26,003 bases of DNA, from positions 1 through 26,003 of the forward strand of contig UQJW01000014.1 in assembly GCA_900541485.1 (NCBI GenBank), in the 5' to 3' direction. Origin of the DNA: an uncultured Dialister sp. (GTDB taxonomy: Bacteria > Bacillota > Negativicutes > Veillonellales > Dialisteraceae). This document shows positions 1-8,710 of the stretch, one piece after another. The translations under genes were made by a program, and so were the position numbers. Each line of letters begins with the position of its first letter. Position 1 is the first letter of the stretch. Below the pieces are notes generated by a model. The model had not been told where the DNA came from, ran no database searches, and saw only the letters and a list, made by a program, of their open reading frames with translations.

Positions 1-27
1 CACTTACAGAGATGTAGGTGCTTTTTT
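1..27 (+). terminator. Rho-independent terminator of a gene left of the window
   Basis: CACTTACA pairs with TGTAGGTG across a GAGA tetraloop (8 bp, one G-T wobble), followed by CTTTTTT. The polarity ends a + strand transcript whose gene lies outside the window; the stem may extend further left. A-rich sequence that would make it work for the minus-strand gene at 83-457 cannot be seen because the window begins here. Confidence 0.75.
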
Positions 28-82
28 CTTGTGTAATGATGATGTTTTATGTATATACAGTAGTTTTATGAATGTGTGGGAG

Positions 83-457
83 TTATAAATCAATCCCTGC
101 CTTTTTTAATTGTTTAAAAATGTATTTGATCGTGTGATACAGTCTTTCTCCGTCTTCAAGACTGATGTGTTTTTCATGATATAAGGAAAGGTCTTTGTAA
201 TAGGGAAGCAGATTCTTGCTCAGCGTGTGTATGGTTTCTTCATCGTCGAAAAAGGATTCTTCATAGGTATTTTTCTGCAGTTTTTCGTGGAGGCGGTTAA
301 TTTCATCTTCCAGCTCGTTTATTTGAGAAATGAGTTCTTCATTTTCATTTCTTACCTGCTTTAAATTTTCATAGAGAGCTTCTGTTAATCCGCGGAGTGT
401 TTCTATGGTTTCTTTGGATACGGTAAGCATTGTATTTATATCATTCGTTTCGTTCAT
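83..457 (-). CDS. Small coiled-coil protein of unknown function
   Basis: A 124-aa soluble acidic protein that I do not recognise. Residues about 15-62 form a heptad-like Leu/Ile/Asn/Glu-rich coiled coil. The C-terminal half is a compact helical region (around YYKDLSLYHEK and YHTIKYIFKQLKK). There is no signal peptide or membrane segment. The ATG at 457 has GAGGTG about 8 nt upstream on the minus strand, supporting this start. It lies downstream of the glycosylase gene on the same strand with a gap of about 150 bp, so co-transcription is possible but not shown. A scaffold or adaptor role, or a small regulatory partner, would suit a coiled coil, but nothing in the sequence decides it. Confidence 0.7.
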   Translation of the reverse strand: MNETNDINTMLTVSKETIETLRGLTEALYENLKQVRNENEELISQINELEDEINRLHEKLQKNTYEESFFDDEETIHTLSKNLLPYYKDLSLYHEKHISLEDGERLYHTIKYIFKQLKKAGIDL

Positions 458-611
458 TCGTCAGCACCTCGCTTTGTTTATTTTATTTATTTTAACATCC
501 CGGTTGATTTCTATCCAGAAATGTTTTCATAGGAGGAAATTAAATAGGATGTTTTGTAGTGAAGTCTGTTCAATGATTTCAATCGTTCTGTGAAAAGAAA
601 ATAAGAAACAA

Positions 612-1427
612 TCATTTACCGGCATGATCTCTATAGTAGTAAAACATGTATTGCTGCATGAGACCCGCCGTTTTTTTGAAGTCCGGGAAGGGATTCTTTT
701 TGTTGTAATGGGAAGAAATGACACGGTCTATCCATACGTCGACAGGGGCGGTTGCTGTCCTGTGAAATCCATATAAGGAGACGCAAGAGGCGACTTTTAT
801 TCCTACCCCCGGAATGGTTTGCAGTTGTTCCAGTAAGTCTTGATCGGATAATCGGGAAAGTTCTTTCATCTTTATTTTTCCACCGGTCACCATTCTTGCT
901 GCCTGCCGGACATAGGGGGCTCTGTAACCCAAGGAGCAATCACGCAGTATTTCAAAGGACAGGCGGCTCAGACGGGACGGAGAGGGAAAGAGATAGAGAT
1001 CCTCTGTTTCCGTCCGGACAGGCGTTCCGGCAACCCGGCATAATTTCTCTACCGCACTTCGTATGGCAGGAATTGATTTCCTTTGGGAAATAATAAAAGT
1101 AATCAGCATTTCAAACGGATTTTGTCGCAATATACGAATGCCGTTACCGTATGCGGCCGCTTTTTTCAGAAACAGGTCATTTTCGGGGATTTTTGCCCGG
1201 AATTTTTTATAATCCGTTTCTAAATCGAAATAGGGATACCAAATGTGTTTCCAAGCATAAGGCGTACAATCGGCTTGCCAGGTGCCGGAGGACAGGGGAA
1301 ATATATGTAAAACGTTGCGGCCCGTAACAAAGCGATAACGGCCGTCATCGAGTCGTTTCGGACGGAAACATTGTCCGCTGTCTATGATTTTATCAGGGTC
1401 AAAATCGTCTGTGATGTATATTTTCAT
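612..1427 (-). CDS. ogg: 8-oxoguanine DNA glycosylase, Ogg1 family (HhH-GPD)
   Basis: A 271-aa bifunctional DNA glycosylase/AP lyase predicted to excise 8-oxoguanine opposite C. An Ogg-type N-terminal domain occupies about residues 1-100, with SGQCFRP near residue 17-23. The HhH-GPD core follows. The hairpin motif TIPGVGIKVAS carries the candidate catalytic Lys211, and APVDVWIDR carries the candidate catalytic Asp230. The Lys-Asp spacing of 19 equals that of human OGG1 (K249/D268). Length fits the shorter bacterial (clostridial-type) Ogg proteins, which lack the long eukaryotic extensions. The start at 1427 is backed by AAGGAGGT immediately upstream. A TATAAT on the minus strand (1444-1449) lies unusually close to the start codon, so I do not call it as the promoter. 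It is divergent from the aminotransferase gene. An AlkA-like specificity is the main alternative. Confidence 0.88.
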   Translation of the reverse strand: MKIYITDDFDPDKIIDSGQCFRPKRLDDGRYRFVTGRNVLHIFPLSSGTWQADCTPYAWKHIWYPYFDLETDYKKFRAKIPENDLFLKKAAAYGNGIRILRQNPFEMLITFIISQRKSIPAIRSAVEKLCRVAGTPVRTETEDLYLFPSPSRLSRLSFEILRDCSLGYRAPYVRQAARMVTGGKIKMKELSRLSDQDLLEQLQTIPGVGIKVASCVSLYGFHRTATAPVDVWIDRVISSHYNKKNPFPDFKKTAGLMQQYMFYYYRDHAGK

Positions 1428-1511
1428 AAAAACCTCCTTTTATATTATAAAGGAAGAGGGGGAAAATATCGTTAGCCGAGTGAAATATTCGATAAAAAGC
1501 CGTATTTTTTA

Positions 1512-1540
1512 TTGCGATGTACTTTTTCTAATGGTAAAAT
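1512..1540 (+). promoter_or_regulatory. Promoter of the aminotransferase gene
   Basis: TTGCGA (1512-1517), a 17-nt spacer and TAAAAT (1535-1540) make a good sigma-70 type promoter. It lies about 50 nt before the ATG at 1590, which has a strong GGGAGGGG ribosome-binding site. No other pair of hexamers in the 162-bp divergent gap is as good. Confidence 0.65.
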
Positions 1541-1589
1541 GAATAAAACTCATAAATAATAAGTAAGAATTTTAAACGGGAGGGGACTT

Positions 1590-2840
1590 ATGTTTAGTAT
1601 CGTAGCTCCGCAGGTCAGGGGAAAGTGTGCAGAAGATAATATTTTTGCAGCAAATAACAGAGCGGTGGCTCTGGCAGATGAGATTGGAAATGATAAGGTG
1701 GTCAACGGGACAGTCGGTTCTATTCTTGATGAAGAGGGGAATTTGGCAGTTCTTGACGTAGTACTGGAAGCGTATAAAAGACTGACGCCCCGCCAAATTT
1801 GTGCGTATGCACCGATAAAGGGGTACGAGAAATTTTTAGAAAGCTGTATCGACCAGTGTTTTGGTCATTCCCGTCCTGACGGATATATAGAAGCTTGTGC
1901 AACGCCGGGGGGCACCGGTGTATTGCACCATGTCATTCATAATTATGCAGTGCCGGGAGACGAGATTTTAATTACCGACTGGCACTGGGGCGCTTATAAT
2001 TCTCTTATCGATTATCCGAATAATAAGGTAAGCACTTTCGAATTTTTGAATGAAGAGGGACAGTTTAATCTTGTTTCATTCCGTGAAAAAGTCGATGAAA
2101 TTCTTAATCGCCAGAAAAATCTTGTCATCATTTTAAACGGTATTGCCAATAACCCCACCGGATACTCTATGAGTGTGTCCGAATGGCAGGCGGCTGTCGA
2201 TGTGCTTAAGGCAGCAGTGGAAGGGAAAGACAAAAACGTCATTCTTGTACCGGATGTAGCATATCTGGATTATAGCGGGGAAAAAGAAGAGTGTCGTAAA
2301 TTCTTTAAAGTATTTGGAAACTTACCGAAAAATATTCTGGTAATTGTTGCGTATACATTGTCCAAAGGATTTACTTTATACGGTCAGCGCCAGGGCGCGA
2401 TGATAGCTGTCACTTCCGATAAGGACGTGGCGAAAGAATTTGTGGATGTCAACCAGTATGCAAGCCGTGCGACTTGGTCGAATTGTAACAGTGCGGCACA
2501 GAATGTGATGATTGATATTTGTAGTGATCCTGAGAAAATCCGCCGGCTGGACAGAGAAAGAGATGTCTACTATAAGCTGATCCAGGAAAGAGCGGCTGTT
2601 TTCGTGAAGGAAGCGAAAGAAGCAGGGGTGAAAATTGTTCCTTATATTTCAGGATTTTTCATTACCATTCCTGTAGAAGGGGCACAGAAAGTATGTGATC
2701 TTTTGGAAAAGAAAAATATATTCCTTGTACCGATGAAAAAAGGAATACGTCTGGCTGTTTGTTCCATATCGAAAGCAAAAATGAAAGGGTTGGCGGCTAA
2801 AGTGGCTTCTGCCATCAAAGAAGCAGGCGCTAAGCAGTAA
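1590..2840 (+). CDS. PLP-dependent class I/II aminotransferase
   Basis: A 416-aa fold-type I aminotransferase that would move the amino group between an amino acid and a 2-oxoacid in the cytoplasm. Visible signatures are the substrate/cofactor loop ATPGGTGVLHH, the NPTGY motif after LNGIANN, the PLP-phenol contact region PDVAYLDY, and the Schiff-base lysine in TLSKGFTLYG (Lys259). The arginine in KGIRLAVCS near the C-terminus is a candidate for binding the substrate carboxylate. Length is usual for aspartate/aromatic aminotransferases. It starts with GGGAGGGG at 1578-1585. A sodium/amino-acid symporter follows, so the pair may import and transaminate the same amino acid (alanine, glycine or an aromatic residue). 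Substrate cannot be assigned from sequence alone. Confidence 0.88.
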   Translation: MFSIVAPQVRGKCAEDNIFAANNRAVALADEIGNDKVVNGTVGSILDEEGNLAVLDVVLEAYKRLTPRQICAYAPIKGYEKFLESCIDQCFGHSRPDGYIEACATPGGTGVLHHVIHNYAVPGDEILITDWHWGAYNSLIDYPNNKVSTFEFLNEEGQFNLVSFREKVDEILNRQKNLVIILNGIANNPTGYSMSVSEWQAAVDVLKAAVEGKDKNVILVPDVAYLDYSGEKEECRKFFKVFGNLPKNILVIVAYTLSKGFTLYGQRQGAMIAVTSDKDVAKEFVDVNQYASRATWSNCNSAAQNVMIDICSDPEKIRRLDRERDVYYKLIQERAAVFVKEAKEAGVKIVPYISGFFITIPVEGAQKVCDLLEKKNIFLVPMKKGIRLAVCSISKAKMKGLAAKVASAIKEAGAKQ

Positions 2841-2870
2841 GAGCTCATATTATAAAAATTTCAAAAATAA

Positions 2871-2913
2871 GAGAACGTCATTTTGTGGGAATTGCAAAAT
2901 GACTGTTCTTTTT
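2871..2913 (+). terminator. Terminator or attenuator hairpin between aminotransferase and AGCS genes
   Basis: GTCATTTTG (2877-2885) pairs perfectly with CAAAATGAC (2895-2903). The stem continues with GAAC/GTTC across a single bulged T and runs directly into TTTTT at 2909-2913. The AGGAG ribosome-binding site of the symporter starts at the next base (2914). This is a standard terminator shape placed where readthrough would feed straight into the next gene. No clear separate promoter fits between the hairpin and the symporter start. Confidence 0.75.
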
Positions 2914-2927
2914 AGGAGATTATCACT

Positions 2928-4454
2928 ATGGAAAGTTTATTTGCAGCGGTAAATGCCGTATTATCTTTTGTCACTCCCGTATCTGATTTCTTTTGGGACT
3001 TCCCTAAGATGTTCACTTTCTGGAAACAAATTCCTCTGTTGGGAGAATTTTCTCTGGCCATCATTGTGCTGGTCGGTTCGGGTCTGTATTTCACGGCCCG
3101 GCTTAAGGCCATCCAGCTCAGGAAATTCGGAGACGGTGTGCGTACCATAGCACAAAGGAAAGATATCCATACCGGGATTTCTCCATTGGCAGCGTTTTGT
3201 CTGAGTACAGCCATGCGGGTAGGACCGGGAAATATTATCGGTGTTACCGGTGCTATTGCAGCCGGCGGGCCGGGGGCTCTTTTCTGGATGTGGATTTCCG
3301 CTTTTTTCGGTATGGCAACTGCCTATACGGAAAGTACGCTGGCCCAGATTTTTAAAGAAAAGCGGGGCGGTGAATTTGTAGGAGGCCTTCCTTTTTATGC
3401 CCGCCGTCTTTGCGGAAACAGTGCAGGCGTCGGTGTAGCGTTATCGCTGGTCTATATTTTATATGCTCTCATGTGTCTTCCTGCCCAGGGATTCAATGTC
3501 GTTTCATCCGTTGGCGCGATGGGTGAAATTTTATCGGGAAAGGTGATTCCCGTACAATCGGAATTTTATTACATTGTTTCCGTCATAGTCATTGTACTTG
3601 TCACGATTATGGCTTTTGGCGGTATCAAACGTATTGCGGCAGTAAGTAATAAAATGGTTCCCCTCATGGCAGTGATTTATGTTATTACTGTTGTGTCACT
3701 GATTCTTGTAAACTTAGATAATGTACCTTATTTCTTTAATGCTGTATTTACAGGGGCATTCAGTCCCGAAGCCGTATTCGGAGGGGCTTTCGGTACCGTT
3801 CTTATGCAAGGGGTCAAGAGAGGACTGATGTCAAACGAAGCAGGGCAAGGTACGATTACCATGCCTGCCGCTGCAGCAGAAGCAAAGCATCCTTGCGAGC
3901 AGGGCATCATTTCGGCTATCGGTGTATTTTTAGATACCCATGTGATTTGTACCATGACCGCATTTATAGTTATCATGGCACAAAGATGGTCGGTAGAACC
4001 TGAAGCGTGGAAAGCGGCAGGGACGTATCCGAAATTTCTTTTGTCAATCGGATCGATGACACCGGAAGGATTCAGTCAGGTCGTATTATTTTTGGTTTCC
4101 GTCTGCTTTTGCCTCTTTGCCTACACCTGTGTAATCGGATTCATTACATTTTCTGAAATATCGGCGAACCGTATCTCCGGCTCGATGCCATTCATCCATT
4201 TTATTCGCGGATTCGGTGTTTTTGTAGCCGCCTTCGGTATTTTCTGTAACATTGCCGGCTACGATTTATCCAATCTGTGGGCTTTCTCCGATTTAGGAAA
4301 TATTATTATCGTCTACTGCAACATTCCTATGCTTTATTTGGGCTTTAAATATGTGTTGAAAGCCACCAAAGACTACGAAGAGGGAGATGAGAATTTCAAT
4401 TCCTCCGTTATCGGAATGAAAGTAGACTATTGGGATGAAAAAGGGAAAGAATAA
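2928..4454 (+). CDS. Sodium:alanine/glycine symporter, AGCS family
   Basis: A 508-aa inner-membrane protein with about ten hydrophobic helices. It belongs to the alanine or glycine:cation symporter family, importing a small neutral amino acid with Na+. Family-typical segments are visible: GDGVRTIAQRKD, STAMRVGPGNIIGVTGAI and GGPGALFWMWISAFFGMAT in the first third, then RGLMSNEAGQGT in the middle. The length is slightly above the usual 450-490 because of a hydrophilic C-terminal tail (about residues 475-508). AGGAG at 2914-2918 supports the ATG at 2928. It lies 87 bp after the aminotransferase, separated by the hairpin at 2871-2913. Alanine or glycine is the best substrate guess, and serine is possible. 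Confidence 0.9.
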   Translation: MESLFAAVNAVLSFVTPVSDFFWDFPKMFTFWKQIPLLGEFSLAIIVLVGSGLYFTARLKAIQLRKFGDGVRTIAQRKDIHTGISPLAAFCLSTAMRVGPGNIIGVTGAIAAGGPGALFWMWISAFFGMATAYTESTLAQIFKEKRGGEFVGGLPFYARRLCGNSAGVGVALSLVYILYALMCLPAQGFNVVSSVGAMGEILSGKVIPVQSEFYYIVSVIVIVLVTIMAFGGIKRIAAVSNKMVPLMAVIYVITVVSLILVNLDNVPYFFNAVFTGAFSPEAVFGGAFGTVLMQGVKRGLMSNEAGQGTITMPAAAAEAKHPCEQGIISAIGVFLDTHVICTMTAFIVIMAQRWSVEPEAWKAAGTYPKFLLSIGSMTPEGFSQVVLFLVSVCFCLFAYTCVIGFITFSEISANRISGSMPFIHFIRGFGVFVAAFGIFCNIAGYDLSNLWAFSDLGNIIIVYCNIPMLYLGFKYVLKATKDYEEGDENFNSSVIGMKVDYWDEKGKE

Positions 4455-4474
4455 ATATAAAATCTGACTCTTTC

Positions 4475-4519
4475 ATGCACCCTGACCGGCGGATAGAAAC
4501 GGCGGCAGGGTGTATTTTT
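4475..4519 (+). terminator. Terminator after the AGCS symporter
   Basis: CACCCTG (4478-4484) pairs with CAGGGTG (4506-4512), with extra outer A-T pairs and G-C pairing inside the loop. T-rich TATTTTTA follows. It closes the aminotransferase-symporter unit. Confidence 0.75.
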
Positions 4520-4600
4520 ATAGAATTATGAAAAACGGTAAGGACTGATTTTTGTGAAATATATTATATGCAATATGATGACAAGAAAAGAGAGAAGTAC

Positions 4601-5050
4601 ATGGAGATAAAAAAGGGATTGCTTTATGAAATGGCAGACGGGTACAGAATTGATTTGACGGAAGAAGAATATAATAAAAGTACAGACGAAATAAACATCA
4701 TTGCCCAAAGACTGGGAGTGAATATGAAGGTTCTGGATGTTTTAGAGAAATCCTACAGAACAAAGCTGATTATTTTATCTATGATCTCTTATTTCGGTTA
4801 TAAGAAAATTTCAGGGGCAGAGCTTTTGAAAGCGGCCTGCCTGAAATCACAGGGAGAACCGAGAGATATAAAATATTTCTTTATAAAGGCAGGCTGGATG
4901 CCCTACTATCTGGAATATGAATTTACCGATGAACTGGATATGTCTTTCAGCGACTTATTTGATTATTTTTTCGATGATATAGAGTTGTATATGGATATGT
5001 CGGAGCATTTAGCCTCAGTAAGAGTTCCCAATGCACTCCGCCTGGGCTAA
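4601..5050 (+). CDS. Hypothetical protein, 149 aa
   Basis: A cytoplasmic-looking helical protein that I do not recognise. It has no membrane segment; the most hydrophobic run (around LIILSMISYFGYKKI) is too short and polar-flanked for a clear helix through the membrane. The C-terminal half is very acidic and aromatic (DELDMSFSDLFDYFFDD). An upstream in-frame ATG at 4568 would add 11 residues, but it has no ribosome-binding site. The ATG at 4601 has AGAGAG a few bases before it, so I prefer it. The gene stands alone between two terminators and converges on the PFOR gene. Isolation and lack of a recognisable family suggest a lineage-restricted gene. Confidence 0.6.
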   Translation: MEIKKGLLYEMADGYRIDLTEEEYNKSTDEINIIAQRLGVNMKVLDVLEKSYRTKLIILSMISYFGYKKISGAELLKAACLKSQGEPRDIKYFFIKAGWMPYYLEYEFTDELDMSFSDLFDYFFDDIELYMDMSEHLASVRVPNALRLG

Positions 5051-5059
5051 TCCTGCAAG

Positions 5060-5101
5060 AAAAAAAGCATGTTCTCTTGTTATAAGAAAACATGCTTTTT
5101 T
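5060..5101. terminator. Bidirectional terminator between convergent genes
   Basis: AAAAAAGCATGTT and AACATGCTTTTTT form a long stem, extended by TCTT/AAGA inside, around a short GTTAT-type loop. A-runs on one side and T-runs on the other let it work for both the 4601-5050 gene (+) and the PFOR gene (-), whose stop lies 12 nt beyond it. Confidence 0.85.
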
Positions 5102-5112
5102 GGTGTAAGTTT

Positions 5113-8100
5113 TTAATTATTTCCCGCTTCCGTTTCAAATGATTTCTGCATACGGAGATAATTCTGACGGCGTATAGCAGCGTCTTTTTCCGTCTTCGCG
5201 AAAAGTTCTTCTGCTTTATCGGGGAACAGTTTGGCCAGACTGGAGAAACGGACTTCTCCCATAAGGAAATCGCGGAAATTGCCTTTCGGTTCACGGCTGT
5301 CCAGATGAAACGGATTTTTCCCTTCATCAAGGAGGGCCGGATTATATCGCCATGTGGACCAGTAACCGCAAGCCACAGCCTGTTTTTGCTCTTCCATAGA
5401 CCAACCCATGCCTGCTCTGAGGCCGTGATTGATACAGGGCGAGTAAGCAATGATAAGAGAGGGGCCGGGATAAGCTTCCGCTTCCGTAATGGCTTTGATT
5501 GCCTGATTCATATCGGCACCTATAGCAATTTGTGCGACGTAAATATATCCGTAGGAAACGGCCATCATACCCAAGTCTTTTTTCTTTGTTTTCTTTCCTG
5601 ATGCGGCAAATTTGGCAATGGCGGCAGCCGGTGTGGATTTAGAGGACTGACCGCCGGTATTGGAATAAACTTCCGTGTCCAGTACAAGGACATTGACGTC
5701 TTCTCCTGAGGCAAGAACATGGTCCAAGCCGCCGAATCCGATGTCATAGGCCCAGCCGTCACCGCCGAAAATCCATTGGCTCTTTTTGATAAAATGATTT
5801 TTCCACTGGAGAATATCTTTAAACTCAGGGTGCTTATCCACTTCGGCAGTCAGTTGTTCTTCCAGTCGGGCCGCCCGTTCTCTGGTACCGTTGCCGATGT
5901 CTTTATGATCCAGCCAGTCCCGTATCGCTGCTTCGGTATCTCCTTCCACAGAGGGCAGAAGTGATTCCAGCTTTTTGACGATACGGTTACGGAGTTTAAT
6001 TTCGCCCAAGTGCATACCCAGTCCGTATTCCGCATTATCTTCAAAAAGCGAGTTCGCCCAAGCGGGACCCTGTCCGTTTGCATTTGTTGTATAAGGCATA
6101 GACGGGGCACTGGCACCGTAGATAGAAGAGCAACCTGTTGCGTTGGCAATAAGCATTCTGTCACCGAAAAGCTGTGTCACAAGATGGACATACGGTGTTT
6201 CTCCGCAGCCTGCACAAGCTCCGGAAAATTCAAAATAGGTCGGTTCGAACATAGCACCGCGAATAGTTTCTTTTTTGATCGGATTCTTTTTCCGTGGGAT
6301 TGTCATGGCATAGTCCCAAAGTTTTTGTTTTTCCAGCTGGGTTTCAATGGGTTTCATGACAAGTGCTTTATTTCTGGCAGGGCAGACATTGGCACAAATT
6401 CCGCAGCCGTAGCAGTCTTCCTGGGAAATAACAATGCGGAATTTCAAACCTTTCACAGGCCCTTGGAAATCCTTTACGATAAATCCTTCCGGAGCTTTTG
6501 CGGCTTCTTCTTCCGTGGTGAGAACGGGACGGATGGTAGCATGCGGACATGATGCGGCACACTGGTTACATTCGATACAGTTTTCTGCTATCCATTCGGG
6601 AACCTGTATAGCTGCTGTGGGGCGTTCATATTTGGAAGTGCCGGTTTGGAATGTACCGTCTTCTATGCCTTTAAATGTAGAAACGGGAAGGTCATCTCCT
6701 TCCTGACGGTTCATGACATCACAGACATTTTTTATGAAATCGGGACGCGGAACCCGTGCGATAGATCCGCCCGTTGTGGCATGAGCCCATTCTTCGGGAA
6801 CGGGAACTTCAACCGCACCGCCGATACCCGCATCGACAGCGGCATTATTCATATCGACGACATGCTGCCCTTTACGACCGTAAGAAGTTTCATTGGCTTC
6901 TTTCAGATATTTTACGGCATCGGCTTCGGGAATGATTCCGGTCAGATGGAAGAAGGCAGCTTGCATAATCATATTAATGCGTCCGCTGAGGCCGATATTC
7001 TTTGCGATTTCAAAAGCATCAATGATGTAAAATTTCGCATGGAGAGCCGCTAATTTTCTTTTTAATGCGGCAGGCAGTGCCCGGTCAAGATCTTCGGGCC
7101 GCCAGTTACAGTTTAAAAGGAACGTACCGCCCGGTTTGAAACCGCGGAGAAGATCATATTTATAGACATAGGAAGGACGGTGACAAGCAATGTAATCCGC
7201 TTTCCGTATCAGATAAGGTTTGCGAATCGGATAGGGACCGAAACGTAAATGGGAAATCGTTACACCGCCTGATTTTTTGGAATCATAAGCAAAATAACCT
7301 TGGGCATACATAGATGTATGGTCCCCGATAATTTTGATAGCGCTCTTGTTGGCACCGACTGTACCGTCAGAGCCGAATCCCCAGAATTTGCAGGAAACGG
7401 AACTGTTTTTTGCAAAAGGTACGGGAACGGGAGCAAGAGACAGACCGGTTACATCGTCTTTGATAGACAAGGTGAAATTATGTCGCGGGGTTTCTGCTTT
7501 CAGATGTTCATAAACGGCCATGATATCTTCCGGTGTTACATCTTTTGAGCCGAGACCGTAACGACCGCCGCAGACACGGATATTTCTTCCTGAAGAGGTA
7601 ACGGCACTTTGTACATCTAAAAACAGCGGCTCGCCGATGGCACCCGGTTCACGGGTACGATCGAGAACGGCAATTTTCTTTACACTTTCAGGTAATTGAT
7701 CAATGAAGTGCTTGACCGAGAAAGGACGGTAAAGATGGACATTCAGAACGCCCACTTTTTCCCCGTTTTCATTCAGTGCATCGGAAACTTCTTTGCAAAT
7801 ATCCGTAACGGAACCGATGGCAACAATCACACGGTCTGCATCAGCGGCACCGTAATAGTCAAAGAGATGATAGCTTCTGCCTGTGATGGCACTGATACGG
7901 TCCATATAGTCCTGGACGATGTCGGGAATTGCTTCATAGAACGGATTGGCTGATTCACAATGCTGGAAATAAATATCCGGGTTTTCCGCCGTTCCGCGGA
8001 TAACGGGATGATTCGGATGTAGGGCGGAAGAGCGGAAACGTTCAAGTGCCTCGCGGTCAATCAATCCTGCAAGTTCTTCATAGTCAAGAACCTCTACCTT

Positions 8101-8640
8101 TTGTATTTCATGGCTGGTGCGGAACCCGTCAAAGAAATTAATGAAAGGTACGCGCCCCTTGATAGCCGCCAGATGCGCAATTCCGGAAAGGTCCATGATT
8201 TCCTGTACATTCGCCTCTGCCAGCATAGCGCAGCCTGTAGCACGGGCACTCATTACGTCCTGATGATCGCCAAAAATTGACAAAGCGTGATTTGCCAAAG
8301 ATCTTGCAGCGATATGAAAAACGCCGGGCAGTAATTCTCCTGCCACTTTATACATATTGGGAAGCATGAGCAGCATTCCCTGGGAAGCCGTATAAGTGGA
8401 AGTCAGTGCCCCGCTTTGGAGAGAGCCGTGAAAAGCCCCTGCAGCTCCTCCTTCCGACTGCATTTCAAGGACCTGTACGGTGTCCCCGAAAATATTTTTT
8501 TTACCGTGTGCCGCCCATTCATCGACAGACTCCGCCATAGGGGATGACGGAGTGATAGGATAAATGGCAGCTACTTCCGTAAATGCGTATGAAATATACG
8601 CAGCGGCGGTATTACCGTCCATTGTTTTGATTTTTTTCAT
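5113..8640 (-). CDS. nifJ: Pyruvate:ferredoxin (flavodoxin) oxidoreductase, single-chain
   Basis: 1175 aa, the usual length of homodimeric PFOR. It oxidises pyruvate with CoA to acetyl-CoA and CO2 and reduces ferredoxin or flavodoxin; it is central to anaerobic energy metabolism and oxygen-labile. Domain order is intact. The N-terminal TPP-binding half contains YPITPSSPMAE (27-37). Two 4Fe-4S motifs of bacterial ferredoxin type follow (CIECNQCAASCP near 687, CYGCGICANVCP near 741). A third cluster ligand pair lies in CAGCGE (near 809), and the C-terminal TPP/Mg domain has GDGWAYDIGFGG and NTGGQSSKSTP (from about 958). The frame stays open 23 codons upstream to 8709, but the ATG at 8640 has an AAGGGAGT ribosome-binding site and begins the conserved MKKIKTMDGN, so I start there. 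It is divergent from a LysR gene whose likely operators lie in between. Confidence 0.96.
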   Translation of the reverse strand: MKKIKTMDGNTAAAYISYAFTEVAAIYPITPSSPMAESVDEWAAHGKKNIFGDTVQVLEMQSEGGAAGAFHGSLQSGALTSTYTASQGMLLMLPNMYKVAGELLPGVFHIAARSLANHALSIFGDHQDVMSARATGCAMLAEANVQEIMDLSGIAHLAAIKGRVPFINFFDGFRTSHEIQKVEVLDYEELAGLIDREALERFRSSALHPNHPVIRGTAENPDIYFQHCESANPFYEAIPDIVQDYMDRISAITGRSYHLFDYYGAADADRVIVAIGSVTDICKEVSDALNENGEKVGVLNVHLYRPFSVKHFIDQLPESVKKIAVLDRTREPGAIGEPLFLDVQSAVTSSGRNIRVCGGRYGLGSKDVTPEDIMAVYEHLKAETPRHNFTLSIKDDVTGLSLAPVPVPFAKNSSVSCKFWGFGSDGTVGANKSAIKIIGDHTSMYAQGYFAYDSKKSGGVTISHLRFGPYPIRKPYLIRKADYIACHRPSYVYKYDLLRGFKPGGTFLLNCNWRPEDLDRALPAALKRKLAALHAKFYIIDAFEIAKNIGLSGRINMIMQAAFFHLTGIIPEADAVKYLKEANETSYGRKGQHVVDMNNAAVDAGIGGAVEVPVPEEWAHATTGGSIARVPRPDFIKNVCDVMNRQEGDDLPVSTFKGIEDGTFQTGTSKYERPTAAIQVPEWIAENCIECNQCAASCPHATIRPVLTTEEEAAKAPEGFIVKDFQGPVKGLKFRIVISQEDCYGCGICANVCPARNKALVMKPIETQLEKQKLWDYAMTIPRKKNPIKKETIRGAMFEPTYFEFSGACAGCGETPYVHLVTQLFGDRMLIANATGCSSIYGASAPSMPYTTNANGQGPAWANSLFEDNAEYGLGMHLGEIKLRNRIVKKLESLLPSVEGDTEAAIRDWLDHKDIGNGTRERAARLEEQLTAEVDKHPEFKDILQWKNHFIKKSQWIFGGDGWAYDIGFGGLDHVLASGEDVNVLVLDTEVYSNTGGQSSKSTPAAAIAKFAASGKKTKKKDLGMMAVSYGYIYVAQIAIGADMNQAIKAITEAEAYPGPSLIIAYSPCINHGLRAGMGWSMEEQKQAVACGYWSTWRYNPALLDEGKNPFHLDSREPKGNFRDFLMGEVRFSSLAKLFPDKAEELFAKTEKDAAIRRQNYLRMQKSFETEAGNN

Positions 8641-8710
8641 TGTTAAAACACTCCCTTTTACGACTCCCTTTATACTTTTTCTTGCCAGATTCCCAAAAAT
8701 TATGTACAAT

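Noticed and set aside
6010..6552. 180-codon open frame on the + strand
   Set aside because: Antisense shadow of the conserved PFOR iron-sulfur region; low-complexity, no start signals.
8641..8709. N-terminal extension of PFOR
   Set aside because: Frame is open, but conserved sequence starts at the ATG at 8640, which has the ribosome-binding site.
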